A DNA stretch of 64,000 bases from Citrobacter sp. 18056 (GTDB lineage: Bacteria; Pseudomonadota; Gammaproteobacteria; Enterobacterales; Enterobacteriaceae). Below are positions 9,104 to 20,647 of this stretch, in pieces. The position numbers and the translations under genes are program-made. The notes under the pieces are model-generated. The model searched no databases. It was not told where the DNA came from and worked only from the letters and a program-made list of their open reading frames with translations. The stretch is taken from NCBI GenBank assembly GCA_902706235.1, contig CACSJR010000004.1, positions 1 to 64,000 on the forward strand, written 5' to 3'. The stretch's first letter is position 1; each line of letters begins with the position of its first letter.

Positions 9104-10387
9104 TCTGATCATTGCCAAACCAACTTCCCCTTCCCTGCACTGCCCGTCGAGCGTCACAAAGTATCCCGCCGCTGCAATTAACGTCTCATTATAAAAAAGC
9201 AGCGGTGTGGTTTCTCTCAACCACGGCGCGACGCCCAGCTCCTGCCAGATTTTTTTGAGCTTACGCCCCCCGCTGCGCCCAACAATATGCAACGTGCCGG
9301 ACGCGGTGTAACGCACGCTGACGTGCTCATCGACATTTGGCGCGCGGATCTCAGCTCCCTCACTGAATCGAAGCGTATCACCATTGGGTAGCGGCAGCGG
9401 TTGAGCAATATCAGCCCACTCCAGCTGCGTGGCATTTTGCCGTTCGTACGTCGGGACCCACCACAGCTGCTGCTGATAGCGTCGAACCTCGAAATCGCCC
9501 AGGCGTACCAGCGGATTAGCATCATCACGCGCCAGCGCCACTTCCCGCCAGATTCGCTCCAGCATCGCACGCGAAGGCATCATCGCCTGATGCCCCGCCA
9601 GCCAGCGACGAAGCAACGCCCCGCGGCGGGAATCGCTCACCTTCAACAGCGGTTCGATTGCAAGCTGTCCTTGCGCACCGGTAAGCGTGGCCAGTTCTTC
9701 AGCCAGCAGCTCATCCAGTAAGTGTTCCTGCTCACCGCACAACGCCGCGCTGCGTGCCGCCGCTTCGGCAAAATGCGGCCAACGTTCCGTCAGGAGCGGC
9801 ACGACCCGCAGGCGCAGGAAGTTACGATCATAAGCGTCGTCGCCATTACTTTCATCTTCAATCCAGCGTAACCGGTGTTTGGCAGCCCACTGCTCAAGCG
9901 CTTCTCTACGCAGGTTGAGCAATGGGCGCAGTAGCGTCGTTCCAGCAAAGGCCGATTCTACAGACATGCCCGACAGCCCCGCCGGACCACTGCCACGCTT
10001 GAGCGCCAACAGCAGCGTTTCACACTGATCGTCTAAATGCTGCGCCGTGACCAGCGCTTCGCCCGGCTGCAATGCCGCACGGAAGGCGTCGTAGCGCGCT
10101 TCACGGGCGTGAGCTTCTACACCAAGCCCTTCGTCTGCCAGCGTTACCCTTACCACGTCCAGCGGAACTTTCAGCCCGGTACAAATCTGCTGACAATGCG
10201 CCACCCAGGCGTCAGCGTTCGCACTCAACCCATGATGAATGTGGATAGCGCGTAGCGTGACATCAGGTGATTGCTCTCGCCAGCACGCCAACTGGTGCAA
10301 CAGCACCGTCGAATCCAGGCCGCCGCTGAAGGCGACCAGAAAATGTCGATAAGGTTGTAACGCATCGATGACAGATTTCAGGCTCAT
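9086..10387 (-). CDS. tilS: tRNA(Ile)-lysidine synthase
   Basis: TilS converts C34 of tRNA-Ile(CAU) to lysidine using ATP and lysine, switching decoding from AUG to AUA; it is essential. The 433 residues carry the PP-loop SGGLDST at 21-27. The middle TilS substrate-binding domain and the C-terminal domain (around [16 protein letters not shown]) are present. The start is ATG, and yaeR lies upstream on the same strand with a 3-bp gap, suggesting co-transcription. Its 3' end is shared with the rof terminator. Confidence 0.96.
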   Translation of the reverse strand: MSLKSVIDALQPYRHFLVAFSGGLDSTVLLHQLACWREQSPDVTLRAIHIHHGLSANADAWVAHCQQICTGLKVPLDVVRVTLADEGLGVEAHAREARYDAFRAALQPGEALVTAQHLDDQCETLLLALKRGSGPAGLSGMSVESAFAGTTLLRPLLNLRREALEQWAAKHRLRWIEDESNGDDAYDRNFLRLRVVPLLTERWPHFAEAAARSAALCGEQEHLLDELLAEELATLTGAQGQLAIEPLLKVSDSRRGALLRRWLAGHQAMMPSRAMLERIWREVALARDDANPLVRLGDFEVRRYQQQLWWVPTYERQNATQLEWADIAQPLPLPNGDTLRFSEGAEIRAPNVDEHVSVRYTASGTLHIVGRSGGRKLKKIWQELGVAPWLRETTPLLFYNETLIAAAGYFVTLDGQCREGEVGLAMIRQKNGQ

Positions 10388-10390
10388 GAG

Positions 10391-10780
10391 TTATTGCTGA
10401 TACAGCTCCAGCGGCAGTCCGTCCGGATCGCTAAAGAAAGTAAAGCGGCGGTCGGTAAACGGATCAATACGAATCGCCTCACATTTCACGCCATGGCTTT
10501 CGAGATGGGCAACGGAAGCATTAAGGTCATCCACACTAAAGGCCAGATGGCGCAGACCGCACGCTTCAGGGCGTGAAGGACGTGCAGGTGGAAACGGAAA
10601 AGAAAATAGCTCGATAGTGTACTGGCCGTTAAGCGCCAAATCGCCTTTCCAGGAATCGCGCTCTTCACGATAAAACTCGCCCTGCAGGGTGAAACCCAAA
10701 ATATCGCAGTAGAACGCCTTACTCCTGGCGTAGTTGCTTGCGATGATGGCGATGTGGTGAACCTGTTTTAAACCCAGCAT
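10391..10780 (-). CDS. yaeR: VOC (glyoxalase/dioxygenase) superfamily protein YaeR
   Basis: A single VOC-domain metalloprotein of unknown substrate. The 129 residues equal E. coli YaeR. Likely metal ligands are the His in VHHIAI near residue 9, the His in GLRHLAF and the Glu in LPLELYQ at the C terminus. The ribosome site AAGGAGAAAAT precedes the ATG. It sits between ldcC and tilS on the same strand. Confidence 0.88.
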   Translation of the reverse strand: MLGLKQVHHIAIIASNYARSKAFYCDILGFTLQGEFYREERDSWKGDLALNGQYTIELFSFPFPPARPSRPEACGLRHLAFSVDDLNASVAHLESHGVKCEAIRIDPFTDRRFTFFSDPDGLPLELYQQ

Positions 10781-10840
10781 ATTTTCTCCTTATTGATATC
10801 CGCAGCACGTTACCTGCGGCGAGCCGCCTGACGCAAGACA

Positions 10841-12979
10841 TCAGGCCTCTTTTAAGACTCGTACCCAGTACACGCCCTCTTCATCACGCTTCGCGCCGTG
10901 GATGTCGGTTTCAAAGCCAGGATAATGACGTCCAATGGAGCACAGCATCAGCAGGAAATCGAGCACCGCCCGGCTTTCCTCGGTGATCACCTCTCCCGGC
11001 ATTAGCAACGGAACACCCGGCGGATACGGCAGGATCATGTTAGCCGAAACGCGGCCCACTAGCTGCTCTATCTGGATTGTTTCCACCTCACCTTTGATCT
11101 GCCGCTGCCAGGCTTTGTGCGGCGTCATTTTCATTTCCGGCAGTACGTCGAACGCGCGCAGCATCAGATGCGAAAGCTGATGCTGGCAGATAAGCTTGTG
11201 GATCCCCCGAGCCAGATCCTGAATGCGCATGTTGCGATAGAAATCAGGATCTTCAGCATACAGATCCGGCAGCATGTTTTTGACCCGCAAATTCAGATCG
11301 TAGGAGCGTTTAAACTCCGTCAGGCCACGCAGCAGGCCCATCGCCCGGGTTTTGTCGATCCCGATGCTGAACAGGAACAGCAAATTATACGGCCCGGTTT
11401 TCTCAACCACCACACCTCGCTCATCGAGGAATTTCGCCACCAGCGCCGCTGGGATCCCCTCTTCGCTCATGTTGCCTTGCTCGTCCATCCCCGGTGTCAG
11501 GATCGTGACTTTCACCGGATCGAGGTACATATGATCCGCATCGGCGTCGGCAAATCCGTGCCAGTCTTCCCCCGGCGATACCGGCCAGCATTCGGCTTCA
11601 TCCACCTTTTCCGGCTGCCAGATGTCAAAGAACCAACCGTCAGACTCTTCGCGCAGACGTTGCACCTCTTTACGGAAATGCAGCGCGCGTTCAACAGAAC
11701 GGTTAATCAGGCGCTTGCCCGGATTTCCACGCAGCATCGCCGCGGCGGTTTCAATCGAGGCTACAATCGGGTAACTCGGCGACGTCGAGGTGTGCATCAT
11801 GAAGGCTTCATTGAAGGTATCTTCGTCATAGTCGCCTTTGATGTGGATAAGCGATGCCTGCGACAGCGCCGCCAGCATTTTATGCGTGGACTGCGTTTCG
11901 TAGATAACTTTGCCCGGCACGCGATCGCCACTCATCCCGCTTTTGCCGTCATAAATCGCATGAAAATTGGTGTACGGCACCCACGCAGAATCAAAGTGAA
12001 TCGACGGCACGTCGAGGGTCTCTTTAATCCAGGTGGTGTTATACAGCAGGCCGTCATAGGTGGAATTGGTAATAACCGCGTGAACTGGCCATTCCGCCCC
12101 AAAAGTGGCGCTGACTTTTTGCCTGATGCTGTCGCGGGTAAACTCCCGCTTCGGGATCCCGCCCAGAATACCGAGCGCATTACGGGTTGGCTTCAGCCAC
12201 AGCGGCACTACGTCACTCATCATCAGTAAATGCGCCAGCGACTTATGACAGTTGCGGTCAATCAGCAGCGTACTTCCCGTCGGCGCTGCATACATGCCAA
12301 CGATTTTGTTCGACGTCGACGTGCCGTTGGTTACCATGTAGCTCTGCTCGGCACCAAACGTACGCGCGATATACTCTTCCGCTTCCAGATGCGGGCCGGT
12401 ATGATCGAGCAGCGAGCCCAACTCAGTCACCGATATCGAGACATCCGCCTTCAGGGTATTTCCGCCGAAGAAATCGTAAAACAGGCAGCCTACCGGGCTT
12501 TTTTGATATGCCGTGCCCGCCATGTGTCCTGGCGTACAGAAGGTATATTTCCCCTCTTTGACATAATTAAACAGCGCCCGGGTAAACGGCGGGGTGATAT
12601 TGTCGAGGTATTCGGTGGTGTACTGGCGTATACGCGTGGCGATGTCTTCTTCCGCACCCAGCGCGTACTCAAAGAACCACAGCGCCATGCGCATATCGTT
12701 GACGCTGACATCCAGCGTGGAATGGGTGTTGATAAATGCATAGAGCGGCAAATATTCGTTGAGCTGATTGATATCGCGGCACAGCTCTTCACCGTATTCA
12801 TCCCAGTCGAAGATAACCCCGCAGATTCGCGGATTCTGCTCAATGAACTTGATTAGGTCAGCGCTGTTTTGCGGCCAGATAATTTTGAATCCCTGCTGCG
12901 TCAGCGACGCTTCCAGGTCCTTAACCGGCTGATCTTTATGGTAGACGCCGTGCGGCCCCATGATGGCGATGATATTCAC
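10841..12979 (-). CDS. ldcC: constitutive lysine decarboxylase LdcC
   Basis: PLP-dependent enzyme converting lysine to cadaverine and CO2. The 712 residues span the wing (response-regulator-like), PLP-binding and C-terminal domains of the Orn/Lys/Arg decarboxylase family. The PLP lysine lies in ETQSTHKMLAAL. Over LdcI/CadA, the assignment rests on synteny (accA-ldcC-yaeR-tilS) and the absence of cadB next to it. Translation starts at a GTG (12977-12979) 5 nt after AGGAGG; a nearby ATG is out of frame. A terminator separates it from accA upstream, so it probably has its own promoter or depends on read-through. Confidence 0.93.
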   Translation of the reverse strand: MNIIAIMGPHGVYHKDQPVKDLEASLTQQGFKIIWPQNSADLIKFIEQNPRICGVIFDWDEYGEELCRDINQLNEYLPLYAFINTHSTLDVSVNDMRMALWFFEYALGAEEDIATRIRQYTTEYLDNITPPFTRALFNYVKEGKYTFCTPGHMAGTAYQKSPVGCLFYDFFGGNTLKADVSISVTELGSLLDHTGPHLEAEEYIARTFGAEQSYMVTNGTSTSNKIVGMYAAPTGSTLLIDRNCHKSLAHLLMMSDVVPLWLKPTRNALGILGGIPKREFTRDSIRQKVSATFGAEWPVHAVITNSTYDGLLYNTTWIKETLDVPSIHFDSAWVPYTNFHAIYDGKSGMSGDRVPGKVIYETQSTHKMLAALSQASLIHIKGDYDEDTFNEAFMMHTSTSPSYPIVASIETAAAMLRGNPGKRLINRSVERALHFRKEVQRLREESDGWFFDIWQPEKVDEAECWPVSPGEDWHGFADADADHMYLDPVKVTILTPGMDEQGNMSEEGIPAALVAKFLDERGVVVEKTGPYNLLFLFSIGIDKTRAMGLLRGLTEFKRSYDLNLRVKNMLPDLYAEDPDFYRNMRIQDLARGIHKLICQHQLSHLMLRAFDVLPEMKMTPHKAWQRQIKGEVETIQIEQLVGRVSANMILPYPPGVPLLMPGEVITEESRAVLDFLLMLCSIGRHYPGFETDIHGAKRDEEGVYWVRVLKEA

Positions 12980-13035
12980 GCATTCCTCCTGGAAAAAAAC
13001 CTGTGCTAATCATAGCGCAGCTGAACCGCAGGTAT

Positions 13036-13065
13036 AAAAAAAGCCACACAGTGTGTGGCTTTTTC
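13036..13065 (-). terminator. intrinsic terminator of accA
   Basis: A stem, AAGCCACAC/GTGTGGCTT, with a two-base loop is flanked by seven A on the left (T-run on the minus strand) and five T on the right. It lies about 17 bp beyond the accA stop, so it mainly ends accA transcription. Confidence 0.85.
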
Positions 13066-13081
13066 GGAGCACTCTATACGC

Positions 13082-14041
13082 TTACGCGTAGCCGTAGCTC
13101 ATCAGTCGCTGGTAGCGACGGTTGAGCAGGTCTTCGGTGCTCAGCACGTCCAGATCTTCCAGATCGGCCAACAGCTGGGCTTTCAGGCTGGCAGCCATCG
13201 CTTCCGGCTTACGATGCGCGCCACCCAGTGGTTCCGGGATAACGGTATCGATAAGCTTCAGCTCTTTCAGACGCGGCGCGATGATGCCCATGGCTTCAGC
13301 AGCCAGTGGCGCTTTGTCAGCGCTTTTCCACAGAATGGAGGCGCAACCTTCCGGAGAGATAACGGAATAGGTGCTGTATTGCAGCATATTCACTTTATCG
13401 CCCACGCCGATCGCCAGTGCACCACCGGAGCCGCCTTCACCAATTACGGTGCAGATTACCGGCACCTTCAGGCGAGACATTTCACGCAGGTTGCGGGCGA
13501 TCGCTTCAGACTGACCGCGCTCTTCCGCGCCCACGCCAGGGTATGCGCCCGGGGTGTCGATGAAGGTCACGATAGGCATTTTGAAGCGTTCAGCCATTTC
13601 CATCAGGCGCAGCGCTTTACGGTAGCCTTCCGGAGCCGGCATACCGAAGTTGCGGCGGATTTTCTCTTTGGTTTCACGGCCTTTCTGATGGCCAATGACC
13701 ATCACCGGGCGCCCTTCCAGACGTGCGATACCGCCGATGATAGCTTTGTCGTCGGCATAGGCACGATCGCCCGCCAGCTCGTCAAACTCATCGAACGCCA
13801 GGCGCAGATAATCCAGGGTATATGGGCGCTGCGGATGGCGTGCCAGTTGGGCCACTTGCCATGCACCAAGATCGGCGAAAATTTTACGTGTCAGTTCTAC
13901 GCTTTTTTCACGCAGACGATGCACTTCTTCGTCGATGTTAATATCCAGTTTTTCATCCTGACGGCCCACGGCGGTCAGAGAATCGATTTTCGCTTCCAGC
14001 TCTGCAATCGGCTGTTCGAAATCAAGGAAATTCAGACTCAT
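13082..14041 (-). CDS. accA: acetyl-CoA carboxylase carboxyltransferase subunit alpha
   Basis: Alpha subunit of the carboxyltransferase that moves CO2 from carboxybiotin to acetyl-CoA to make malonyl-CoA, working with AccD. The 319 residues match the family. The oxyanion-type glycine-rich stretch [12 protein letters not shown] and the upstream DTPGAYPG loop mark the crotonase-like active site. It lies 12 bp downstream of dnaE and is the last gene of the long minus-strand block before a terminator. Confidence 0.97.
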   Translation of the reverse strand: MSLNFLDFEQPIAELEAKIDSLTAVGRQDEKLDINIDEEVHRLREKSVELTRKIFADLGAWQVAQLARHPQRPYTLDYLRLAFDEFDELAGDRAYADDKAIIGGIARLEGRPVMVIGHQKGRETKEKIRRNFGMPAPEGYRKALRLMEMAERFKMPIVTFIDTPGAYPGVGAEERGQSEAIARNLREMSRLKVPVICTVIGEGGSGGALAIGVGDKVNMLQYSTYSVISPEGCASILWKSADKAPLAAEAMGIIAPRLKELKLIDTVIPEPLGGAHRKPEAMAASLKAQLLADLEDLDVLSTEDLLNRRYQRLMSYGYA

Positions 14042-14053
14042 AGTATTCCTGTA

Positions 14054-17000
14054 TTAGTCAAACTCCAGTTCCACCTGCTCCGACCCAATGAGGCCACGCA
14101 ACTCGTTCAGTAAACGGTCGCTCGGAGAAACACGCCAGGTCGCGCCAAAGCGCAGCCGTACGCGTGCATCCGCCCTCTGATAGTAGAGATGTACTGGAAT
14201 TGTCCCCGAACGATGGGGTTCCAGAGACTGACGGAGACGGTTTAAAAGCTGGTCATCAATTTGCCTGTCCGTCAGCGAGATAGCAAGCCCGCGAGCATAT
14301 TTTTCCCGGGCTTCGTCAATGTCCATAACTTCACGGGCGGTCATTTTAAGCCCCCCGCTGAAGTCATCAAAGCTGACCTGTCCGCTGACGATAAGTATGC
14401 GGTCTTTTTCCAGCAAATGCTGGTATTTATCCAGCGCGTCGGTGAACAACATCACCTCCAGCCGCCCGGAACGGTCATCCAGCGTACAGATGCCGATACG
14501 ATTGCCTCGCTTGGTGACCATTACCCGCGAAGCAATCACGAGCCCCGCCGCCGTGGTCACTTTACCACGATCGGTCGGATGCATGTCTTTAAGCCTCAGG
14601 CCGCCGACATAGCGCTCAATTTCTCTGAGATACTGGGTGATCGGGTGGCCGGTCAGGTATAAGCCCAACGTTTCCCGTTCGCCATCCAGTACGATTTGTT
14701 CCGGCCACGGCTGGCAGCTGGCGTAGGACTGTTCCACCTGCTCCGGCTCATCGGCCAGAACGCCGAACATATCCGCCTGGCCGATGGCTTCGGCTTTGGC
14801 ATGCTGATCTGCCGCTTTTAATGCGTCAGGCAGCGAGTTTGCCAACGCCGCGCGGTGCGGTCCGAGGCGGTCAAAGGCCCCGGACATGATCAGTTTCTCC
14901 AGCACACGTTTGTTGAGCTTTTTGGTGTCTACACGGGCGCAGAGGTCAAACAGCTCGCGGAAATAACCGCCTTCGTTACGTGCTTCAAGAATCGCTTCAA
15001 TCGGGCCTTCGCCGACGCCTTTAATTGCGCCGATACCGTACACGATTTCTCCTTCGTCATTGACGTGGAAATGATACAGCCCGGAGTTAATATCCGGCGG
15101 CAGAATTTTCAGCCCCATGCGCCAGCATTCATCCACCAACCCGACGACTTTCTCGGTGTTATCCATATCCGCGGTCATGACCGCCGCCATAAACTCAGCC
15201 GGATAGTGCGCCTTCAGCCACAGCGTCTGGTAAGAGACCAGTGCGTAGGCCGCGGAGTGCGATTTGTTAAAACCGTACCCGGCGAATTTTTCCACCAGGT
15301 CGAAGATTTTCATCGACAGTTCGCCGTCGACGCCGTTATTGATTGCGCCTTCTTCGAACGTGCCACGCTGCTTGGCCATCTCTTCGGGCTTTTTCTTACC
15401 CATCGCACGACGCAGCATATCCGCACCGCCGAGGGTATAACCTGACAGTACCTGGGCAATCTGCATCACCTGTTCCTGGTACAGGATGATGCCGTAGGTC
15501 GGCTCCAGTACAGGTTTCAGGCTTTCGTGCTGCCATTGTACGTCAGGATAGGAAATCTCTTCGCGCCCGTGCTTACGGTCGATAAAGTTATCTACCATGC
15601 CGGACTGCAGCGGCCCCGGACGGAACAGGGCCACCAGGGCTATCATATCTTCGAAGCAGTCAGGCTGCAGACGCTTAATCAGGTCTTTCATGCCGCGAGA
15701 TTCAAGCTGGAACACCGCCGTGGTTTCCGAGCGTTGCAGCATGTCGAAGCTTTTCTTATCTTCCAACGGGATAGCGGCGATATCAATCGGCTCTAAGCCC
15801 TGCTTCGCCCGGCGCGGGTTGATCATCTTCAACGCCCAGTCGATGATCGTCAGCGTACGCAGCCCCAGGAAGTCAAACTTCACCAGCCCGGCATATTCCA
15901 CGTCGTTTTTATCGAACTGGGTCACCGGATGAAGCCCGGATTCATCGCAGTACAGCGGGGCAAAGTCGGTAATTTTAGTCGGCGCGATAACCACGCCCCC
16001 AGCGTGCTTACCGGCGTTACGGGTGACCCCTTCGAGCTGACGAGCCATATCAATCAGCCCGCGAACTTCTTCATCTGCCTCGTAGATTTCCGGCAACTGG
16101 GGTTCAGCTTCAAAGGCTTTGGCAAGCGTCATGCCCGGGTCGGGCGGCACCAGTTTGGATATTCTGTCAACGAAACCATACGGGTGGCCGAGCACGCGGC
16201 CCACGTCGCGGATAACCGCTTTCGCCGCCATCGTACCGAAGGTAATAATCTGCGATACCGCGTCACGACCGTACATTTCCGCTACGTGTTCGATTACCTG
16301 ATCGCGTTTCTCCATACAGAAGTCAACGTCGAAGTCGGGCATGGATACACGTTCCGGGTTAAGGAAACGTTCGAACAGCAGGTCGAATTCCAGCGGATCG
16401 AGGTCGGTAATTTTCAGCGCGTACGCCACCAGCGAGCCTGCACCGGAACCACGTCCCGGGCCTACCGGCACGCCGTTATCCTTCGACCACTGGATAAATT
16501 CCATGACGATAAGGAAGTAGCCCGGGAACCCCATCTGGTTGATAACCTGAAGTTCGATGTCCAGACGTTCATCGTACGGCGGGCGTTTTTCAGCGCGTAC
16601 GGCCGGGTCCGGGAACAGGAATTCAAGACGATCTTCCAGACCTTCTTTCGATTTCACGACGAGGAAATCTTCGGTGGTCATATCCCCGGTCGGGAACTGC
16701 GGCAGGAAGTATTCACCGAGACGGACGGTGACGTTGCAGCGTTTAGCGATTTCAACGGTATTGATCAGCGCTTCCGGAATATCGGAAAACAGCTCGCACA
16801 TCTCGTCTTCGTTACGCATGTACTGCTGCGCAGAATAGTTGCGCGGGCGCTTAGGATCGTCGAGCGTGAAACCGTCGTGAATGGCCACGCGAATTTCATG
16901 CGCGTCAAAGTCGCTGGCATCGATAAACCGCACGTCGTTGGTTGCTACGACAGGTAAACCACGCTCTTCAGCCAGTTTTACCGCCGCGTGCAGGTAATTT

Positions 17001-17536
17001 TCTTCGTCCTGACGACCAGTACGGATCAGTTCCAGATAGTAGCGATCCGGGAAATGCTCCTGATAAAACGCCGCACACTGTTCGGCCAGCGCCATGTTGC
17101 CGCGCAACAATGCCCGGCCCACATCGCCCATTCGTGCGCCGGACAGCAGGATCAGCCCTTCTTTCTGCTCGACCAGCCAGTCTCTGTCGATATACGGCCC
17201 TTGTGCGCCGTACCCACGCTGATAGGCGCGTGAAATCAGCAACGTCAGGTTCTGATAGCCTTCGTTATTGCTGGCAATGACCGTCAGCTGTGTCAGTTCA
17301 TCGGCAAACAGCTCGCTTTGAACGTGGAAATCCGCACCGATAATCGGCTTTAGACCGGCTCCGTGACCCGCGCCGTAAAACTTCACCAGGCCGCAGAGGT
17401 TGGTGAAGTCGGTGATCGCCAGCGCAGGCATGCCGAGAGCGGCCGCCTTTTTCACCAGCGGCCCGGTCTTCGCCAGCCCATCAATCATGGAGTAGTCGCT
17501 ATGCACCCGCAGGTGTACGAAACGTGGTTCAGCCAT
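14054..17536 (-). CDS. dnaE: DNA polymerase III subunit alpha
   Basis: Catalytic subunit of the replicative polymerase. The 1160 residues equal the E. coli length. The N-terminal PHP domain begins [22 protein letters not shown] near residue 400 holds two catalytic aspartates of the palm. The fingers, the helix-hairpin-helix region, the OB fold and the C-terminal tau-binding part follow in normal order. It sits between rnhB and accA on one transcript. Confidence 0.98.
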   Translation of the reverse strand: MAEPRFVHLRVHSDYSMIDGLAKTGPLVKKAAALGMPALAITDFTNLCGLVKFYGAGHGAGLKPIIGADFHVQSELFADELTQLTVIASNNEGYQNLTLLISRAYQRGYGAQGPYIDRDWLVEQKEGLILLSGARMGDVGRALLRGNMALAEQCAAFYQEHFPDRYYLELIRTGRQDEENYLHAAVKLAEERGLPVVATNDVRFIDASDFDAHEIRVAIHDGFTLDDPKRPRNYSAQQYMRNEDEMCELFSDIPEALINTVEIAKRCNVTVRLGEYFLPQFPTGDMTTEDFLVVKSKEGLEDRLEFLFPDPAVRAEKRPPYDERLDIELQVINQMGFPGYFLIVMEFIQWSKDNGVPVGPGRGSGAGSLVAYALKITDLDPLEFDLLFERFLNPERVSMPDFDVDFCMEKRDQVIEHVAEMYGRDAVSQIITFGTMAAKAVIRDVGRVLGHPYGFVDRISKLVPPDPGMTLAKAFEAEPQLPEIYEADEEVRGLIDMARQLEGVTRNAGKHAGGVVIAPTKITDFAPLYCDESGLHPVTQFDKNDVEYAGLVKFDFLGLRTLTIIDWALKMINPRRAKQGLEPIDIAAIPLEDKKSFDMLQRSETTAVFQLESRGMKDLIKRLQPDCFEDMIALVALFRPGPLQSGMVDNFIDRKHGREEISYPDVQWQHESLKPVLEPTYGIILYQEQVMQIAQVLSGYTLGGADMLRRAMGKKKPEEMAKQRGTFEEGAINNGVDGELSMKIFDLVEKFAGYGFNKSHSAAYALVSYQTLWLKAHYPAEFMAAVMTADMDNTEKVVGLVDECWRMGLKILPPDINSGLYHFHVNDEGEIVYGIGAIKGVGEGPIEAILEARNEGGYFRELFDLCARVDTKKLNKRVLEKLIMSGAFDRLGPHRAALANSLPDALKAADQHAKAEAIGQADMFGVLADEPEQVEQSYASCQPWPEQIVLDGERETLGLYLTGHPITQYLREIERYVGGLRLKDMHPTDRGKVTTAAGLVIASRVMVTKRGNRIGICTLDDRSGRLEVMLFTDALDKYQHLLEKDRILIVSGQVSFDDFSGGLKMTAREVMDIDEAREKYARGLAISLTDRQIDDQLLNRLRQSLEPHRSGTIPVHLYYQRADARVRLRFGATWRVSPSDRLLNELRGLIGSEQVELEFD

Positions 17537-17559
17537 CTTCAGAATCCCGCTTTACTTAT

Positions 17560-18156
17560 TCAGGCAATGCCCAGAGCGCGTTTAACAGGCCCGAAGCTGC
17601 GCCGGTGATGTTCGGTGGCGCCATGTAGAGCCAGCTTTTCCAGATGGAAAGCCGTAGGGTATCCCTTGTGCTGCGCGAAGCCATATTCGGGGAAGGTCAT
17701 GTCCAGCGCGGACATTTCCGCATCGCGGGACACTTTCGCCAGAATAGACGCTGCACTGATTTCAGCTACCCGGCTGTCGCCTTTAACTACCGCCATTGAC
17801 GGAACCGGCAACGCCGGACAGCGATTGCCGTCAATCAGCACGTATTCCGGTGAAATGTGCAGGCCTGCTACGGCGCGCTGCATCGCCAGCATCGTGGCAT
17901 GCAGAATGTTGAGTTCGTCGATTTCGTGCGGCTCCGCACGACCAAGGCTCCAGCTAAGCGCCTTCTCCTTGATTTCATCGAACAGCGCCAGGCGGCGTTT
18001 TTCACTCAATTTTTTGGAATCATTCAGACCGATAATCGGCCGCGCCGGATCGAGGATCACCGCAGCGGTAACCACCGCGCCCACTAACGGACCGCGCCCC
18101 ACTTCGTCGACACCCGCCACCAGATGGGTATGCGGATAGATAAAGATGTCTGTCAT
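17560..18156 (-). CDS. rnhB: ribonuclease HII
   Basis: RNase HII cuts RNA in RNA-DNA hybrids and single ribonucleotides in DNA. The 198 residues contain the catalytic acids in [10 protein letters not shown] (D16, E17), with others in LIDGNR and the later [15 protein letters not shown] region. The ATG overlaps the lpxB stop by 4 bp. It connects the lipid A genes to dnaE. Confidence 0.96.
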   Translation of the reverse strand: MTDIFIYPHTHLVAGVDEVGRGPLVGAVVTAAVILDPARPIIGLNDSKKLSEKRRLALFDEIKEKALSWSLGRAEPHEIDELNILHATMLAMQRAVAGLHISPEYVLIDGNRCPALPVPSMAVVKGDSRVAEISAASILAKVSRDAEMSALDMTFPEYGFAQHKGYPTAFHLEKLALHGATEHHRRSFGPVKRALGIA

Positions 18157-19298
18157 TGTGCCAGCTCCAGCACCGCGTTGGCTGCCTGCTCGTCGGCATT
18201 GCAGCGAATCTGCTGGTGCAGTTCACGGAAGGTGTCATGCATAGCGTGGCGGGTTTTGCCATCCGCCAGCAGCGGCTGTAGCGCTTTTGCGAGCAGCTCC
18301 GGCTGACACTCATCCTGCAAGAGTTCTTTCACCAGTTCCCGGCCTGCCAGCAGATTAGGCAGCGACACATAGTCGGTTTTCACCAGTCGCTTCGCCAGCC
18401 AGAAGGTAAATGGCTTCATACGATAGCCAACCACCATCGGGCATTTCGCCAGCATGCATTCGAGCGCCGCTGTACCTGAGGCCAACAGAGCAGCATCGCT
18501 GGCAATCATCGCTTCCCGCCCCATACCGTTGAGCATGTGAACGTTCAGATCAGGCGCCACTTCCGCTTTGATACCCTCAAACTGCTCGCGGCGTTTGGCG
18601 TTCACCAGCGGCACTACCACTTCCAGATCGGGATAGTGATTGCGCAGTAGCTGTGCGGTTTTCAGGAAATCGGCACTGAGCATTTCCACTTCAGCGCCGC
18701 GACTGCCTGGCAGCAGTGCCAGACAATGGACATCGTGGGCAATGCCCAGCGTGTCTCTGGCGGCGTTTTTATCGGGGTCCAACGGCATGGCATCCGCCAT
18801 GGTGTGACCGATAAAGCGGCAGGGAACATTGAATCGGTCATAAAACGCTTTTTCGAAAGGCAGAAATGCGAGCACCAGATCGGTGGCTCTGCCAATTTTG
18901 AAAACACGTTTTTGGCGCCAGGCCCAGACGGACGGGCTGACGTAATGAATCGTTTTGATGCCGTGTTTCTTCAGATTCCCTTCAAGGGTGATGTTGAAGT
19001 CAGGCGCATCAATGCCGACGAAAACGTCCGGCTTAAGTTCGGTAAAACGACGGGTGAGATCGGCACGAATGTGCAGCAGACGACGCAGACGACCGAGGAC
19101 TTCGACAATCCCCATCACCGCCAGCTCTTCCATTTCGTACCAGGCTTCACAGCCTTCCGCCTGCATTAATGGCCCGGCGACACCGACGAATCGAGCATTC
19201 GGCACCCGCGCTTTCAGTGCGCGAATCAGACCGGCACCAAGAATATCGCCGGAGGTTTCTCCGGCGACCAGGGCAATCGTTAATGGACGTTCAGACAT
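18153..19298 (-). CDS. lpxB: lipid-A-disaccharide synthase
   Basis: Glycosyltransferase (GT19) that joins UDP-2,3-diacylglucosamine and lipid X to form the lipid A disaccharide at the inner membrane. The 381 residues include the N-terminal [13 protein letters not shown] signature and the nucleotide-binding region around [10 protein letters not shown]. Its ATG shares one base with the lpxA stop (TAATG) and its stop overlaps rnhB, a tightly coupled arrangement. Confidence 0.97.
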   Translation of the reverse strand: MSERPLTIALVAGETSGDILGAGLIRALKARVPNARFVGVAGPLMQAEGCEAWYEMEELAVMGIVEVLGRLRRLLHIRADLTRRFTELKPDVFVGIDAPDFNITLEGNLKKHGIKTIHYVSPSVWAWRQKRVFKIGRATDLVLAFLPFEKAFYDRFNVPCRFIGHTMADAMPLDPDKNAARDTLGIAHDVHCLALLPGSRGAEVEMLSADFLKTAQLLRNHYPDLEVVVPLVNAKRREQFEGIKAEVAPDLNVHMLNGMGREAMIASDAALLASGTAALECMLAKCPMVVGYRMKPFTFWLAKRLVKTDYVSLPNLLAGRELVKELLQDECQPELLAKALQPLLADGKTRHAMHDTFRELHQQIRCNADEQAANAVLELAQ

Positions 19299-20086
19299 TA
19301 ACGAATCAAACCACGCGTAGAGCGTTCGAAGAAGTCAGAGAAAGCTTTCACTTCAGGGTGTTGCTCTGCAAGTTCAGCAATTTCTGGTTTGGCTTCTTCC
19401 AGCGTTTTACCGCTGCGGTACAGCACTTTATACGCATTGCGAATCGCAATGATCGCTTCTCTGCTGAAACCACGGCGCTTCAGCCCTTCGATGTTTACAC
19501 CGTAAGGCGTGGCGTGGTTGCCCTGCGCGATAACGTACGGAGGGACGTCCTGAGCTACGCCGGAGCAGCCACCAACCATCACGTGTGCACCAATAGTGCA
19601 GAACTGATGGACAGCCGTCATGCCGCCGACAATCACAAAGTCGTCCAGAGATACGTGACCTGCCAGCGTTGCGTTGTTGGCAAGGATACAGCGATCGCCG
19701 ACTGTGCAATCATGCGCCACGTGGGCATTGATCATCAGCAGGTTGTCGCTGCCTACCTTCGTCAATCCGCCGCCCTGTACTGTGCCACGATGAATGGTGA
19801 CGCTTTCGCGGATGCGGTTGCGATCGCCAATCTCCACACGAGTCGGTTCGCCAGCGTATTTAAGATCCTGGTTAACTTCCCCGATGGAAGCAAACTGATA
19901 GATTTCATTGTCACGGCCAATAGTCGTATGACCGTTAACCACAACATGAGACTTCAGTACGGTCCCTTCGCCAATGCTGACGTCTGGACCTACAATACAA
20001 AACGGACCAATGTGAGCGTTGGCACCGATAACGGCACCCTCTTCCACAATGGCAGTAGGATGGATAAAGGCAGTTTTATCAATCAC
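19298..20086 (-). CDS. lpxA: UDP-N-acetylglucosamine acyltransferase
   Basis: First enzyme of lipid A synthesis: it transfers hydroxymyristoyl from ACP to UDP-GlcNAc. The 262 residues fold as a left-handed parallel beta helix, visible as repeated hexapeptides. Catalytic H125 lies in NAHVAHDC, with H122 beside it. The start is GTG (20084-20086), as in E. coli, 3 bp after the fabZ stop. Confidence 0.97.
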   Translation of the reverse strand: MIDKTAFIHPTAIVEEGAVIGANAHIGPFCIVGPDVSIGEGTVLKSHVVVNGHTTIGRDNEIYQFASIGEVNQDLKYAGEPTRVEIGDRNRIRESVTIHRGTVQGGGLTKVGSDNLLMINAHVAHDCTVGDRCILANNATLAGHVSLDDFVIVGGMTAVHQFCTIGAHVMVGGCSGVAQDVPPYVIAQGNHATPYGVNIEGLKRRGFSREAIIAIRNAYKVLYRSGKTLEEAKPEIAELAEQHPEVKAFSDFFERSTRGLIR

Positions 20087-20089
20087 GTA

Positions 20090-20545
20090 TCAGGCCTCCC
20101 GGCTACGAGCACACATCATCGTCGCTTCGCAAACAACTTTACCGTCAACCATCGCCACGCCTTTAAAGCGGGTAAGGCCACGGCGAGTTTTCTCAAAGGT
20201 GACTTCCATGATCATCTGATCTCCAGGCACGACTGGACGCTTAAAGCGCGCTTCATCAATACCTGCGAAGTAGTAAAGTTCACCTGGTTCGAGTTTACCC
20301 ACGCTCTTGAATGCCAGAATACCAGTGGCTTGCGCCATGGCTTCCAGAATCAGCACGCCTGGAAAAATCGGTTTGCCCGGAAAATGCCCCTGGAAAAACG
20401 GCTCATTCACGGTGACATTTTTAACTGCGCGCAGAAAACGACCTTCTTCAAAATCCAGCACGCGATCGACCAGTAAGAACGGGTAACGGTGTGGCAGAAG
20501 TTCCAGAATCTCTTCAATGTGCAGAGTATGAGTGTCAGTAGTCAA
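20090..20545 (-). CDS. fabZ: 3-hydroxyacyl-ACP dehydratase FabZ
   Basis: Dehydrates 3-hydroxyacyl-ACP in fatty-acid elongation and competes with LpxA for hydroxymyristoyl-ACP, which explains its place between lpxD and lpxA. The 151 residues form one hot-dog fold with H54 in FFQGHFPG and E68 as the catalytic pair. The start codon is TTG (20543-20545), as in E. coli. Confidence 0.96.
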   Translation of the reverse strand: MTTDTHTLHIEEILELLPHRYPFLLVDRVLDFEEGRFLRAVKNVTVNEPFFQGHFPGKPIFPGVLILEAMAQATGILAFKSVGKLEPGELYYFAGIDEARFKRPVVPGDQMIMEVTFEKTRRGLTRFKGVAMVDGKVVCEATMMCARSREA

Positions 20546-20587
20546 AATACTCTTCCTGTCTAAATATACTGAAATGCAATAATAACA

Positions 20588-20621
20588 CGGCCTGCCGGAT
20601 TATAAGAAATCAGACAGGCCG
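20588..20621 (-). repeat. inverted repeat between lpxD and fabZ
   Basis: Arms CGGCCTG (20588-20594) and CAGGCCG (20615-20621) enclose 20 bp. No T-run follows on the minus strand, so it is more likely an RNA processing or stability element, or a degenerate REP-like unit, than a terminator. Confidence 0.55.
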
Positions 20622-20647
20622 GGAAGGTTGGCGCTTAAGGTGAGTCG

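Noticed and set aside
10841-12979. Inducible lysine decarboxylase CadA/LdcI
   Set aside because: The gene lies between accA and yaeR, the ldcC position, without cadB or cadC beside it.
13055-14113. Long open frame on the plus strand opposite accA
   Set aside because: It is antisense to a fully conserved accA, has no recognisable domain or ribosome site, and reflects GC-rich codon structure on the other strand.
19169-20476. A 435-codon plus-strand frame opposite lpxB, lpxA and fabZ
   Set aside because: It spans three real genes on the other strand, has no family resemblance and low-complexity His/Arg-rich composition typical of shadow frames.
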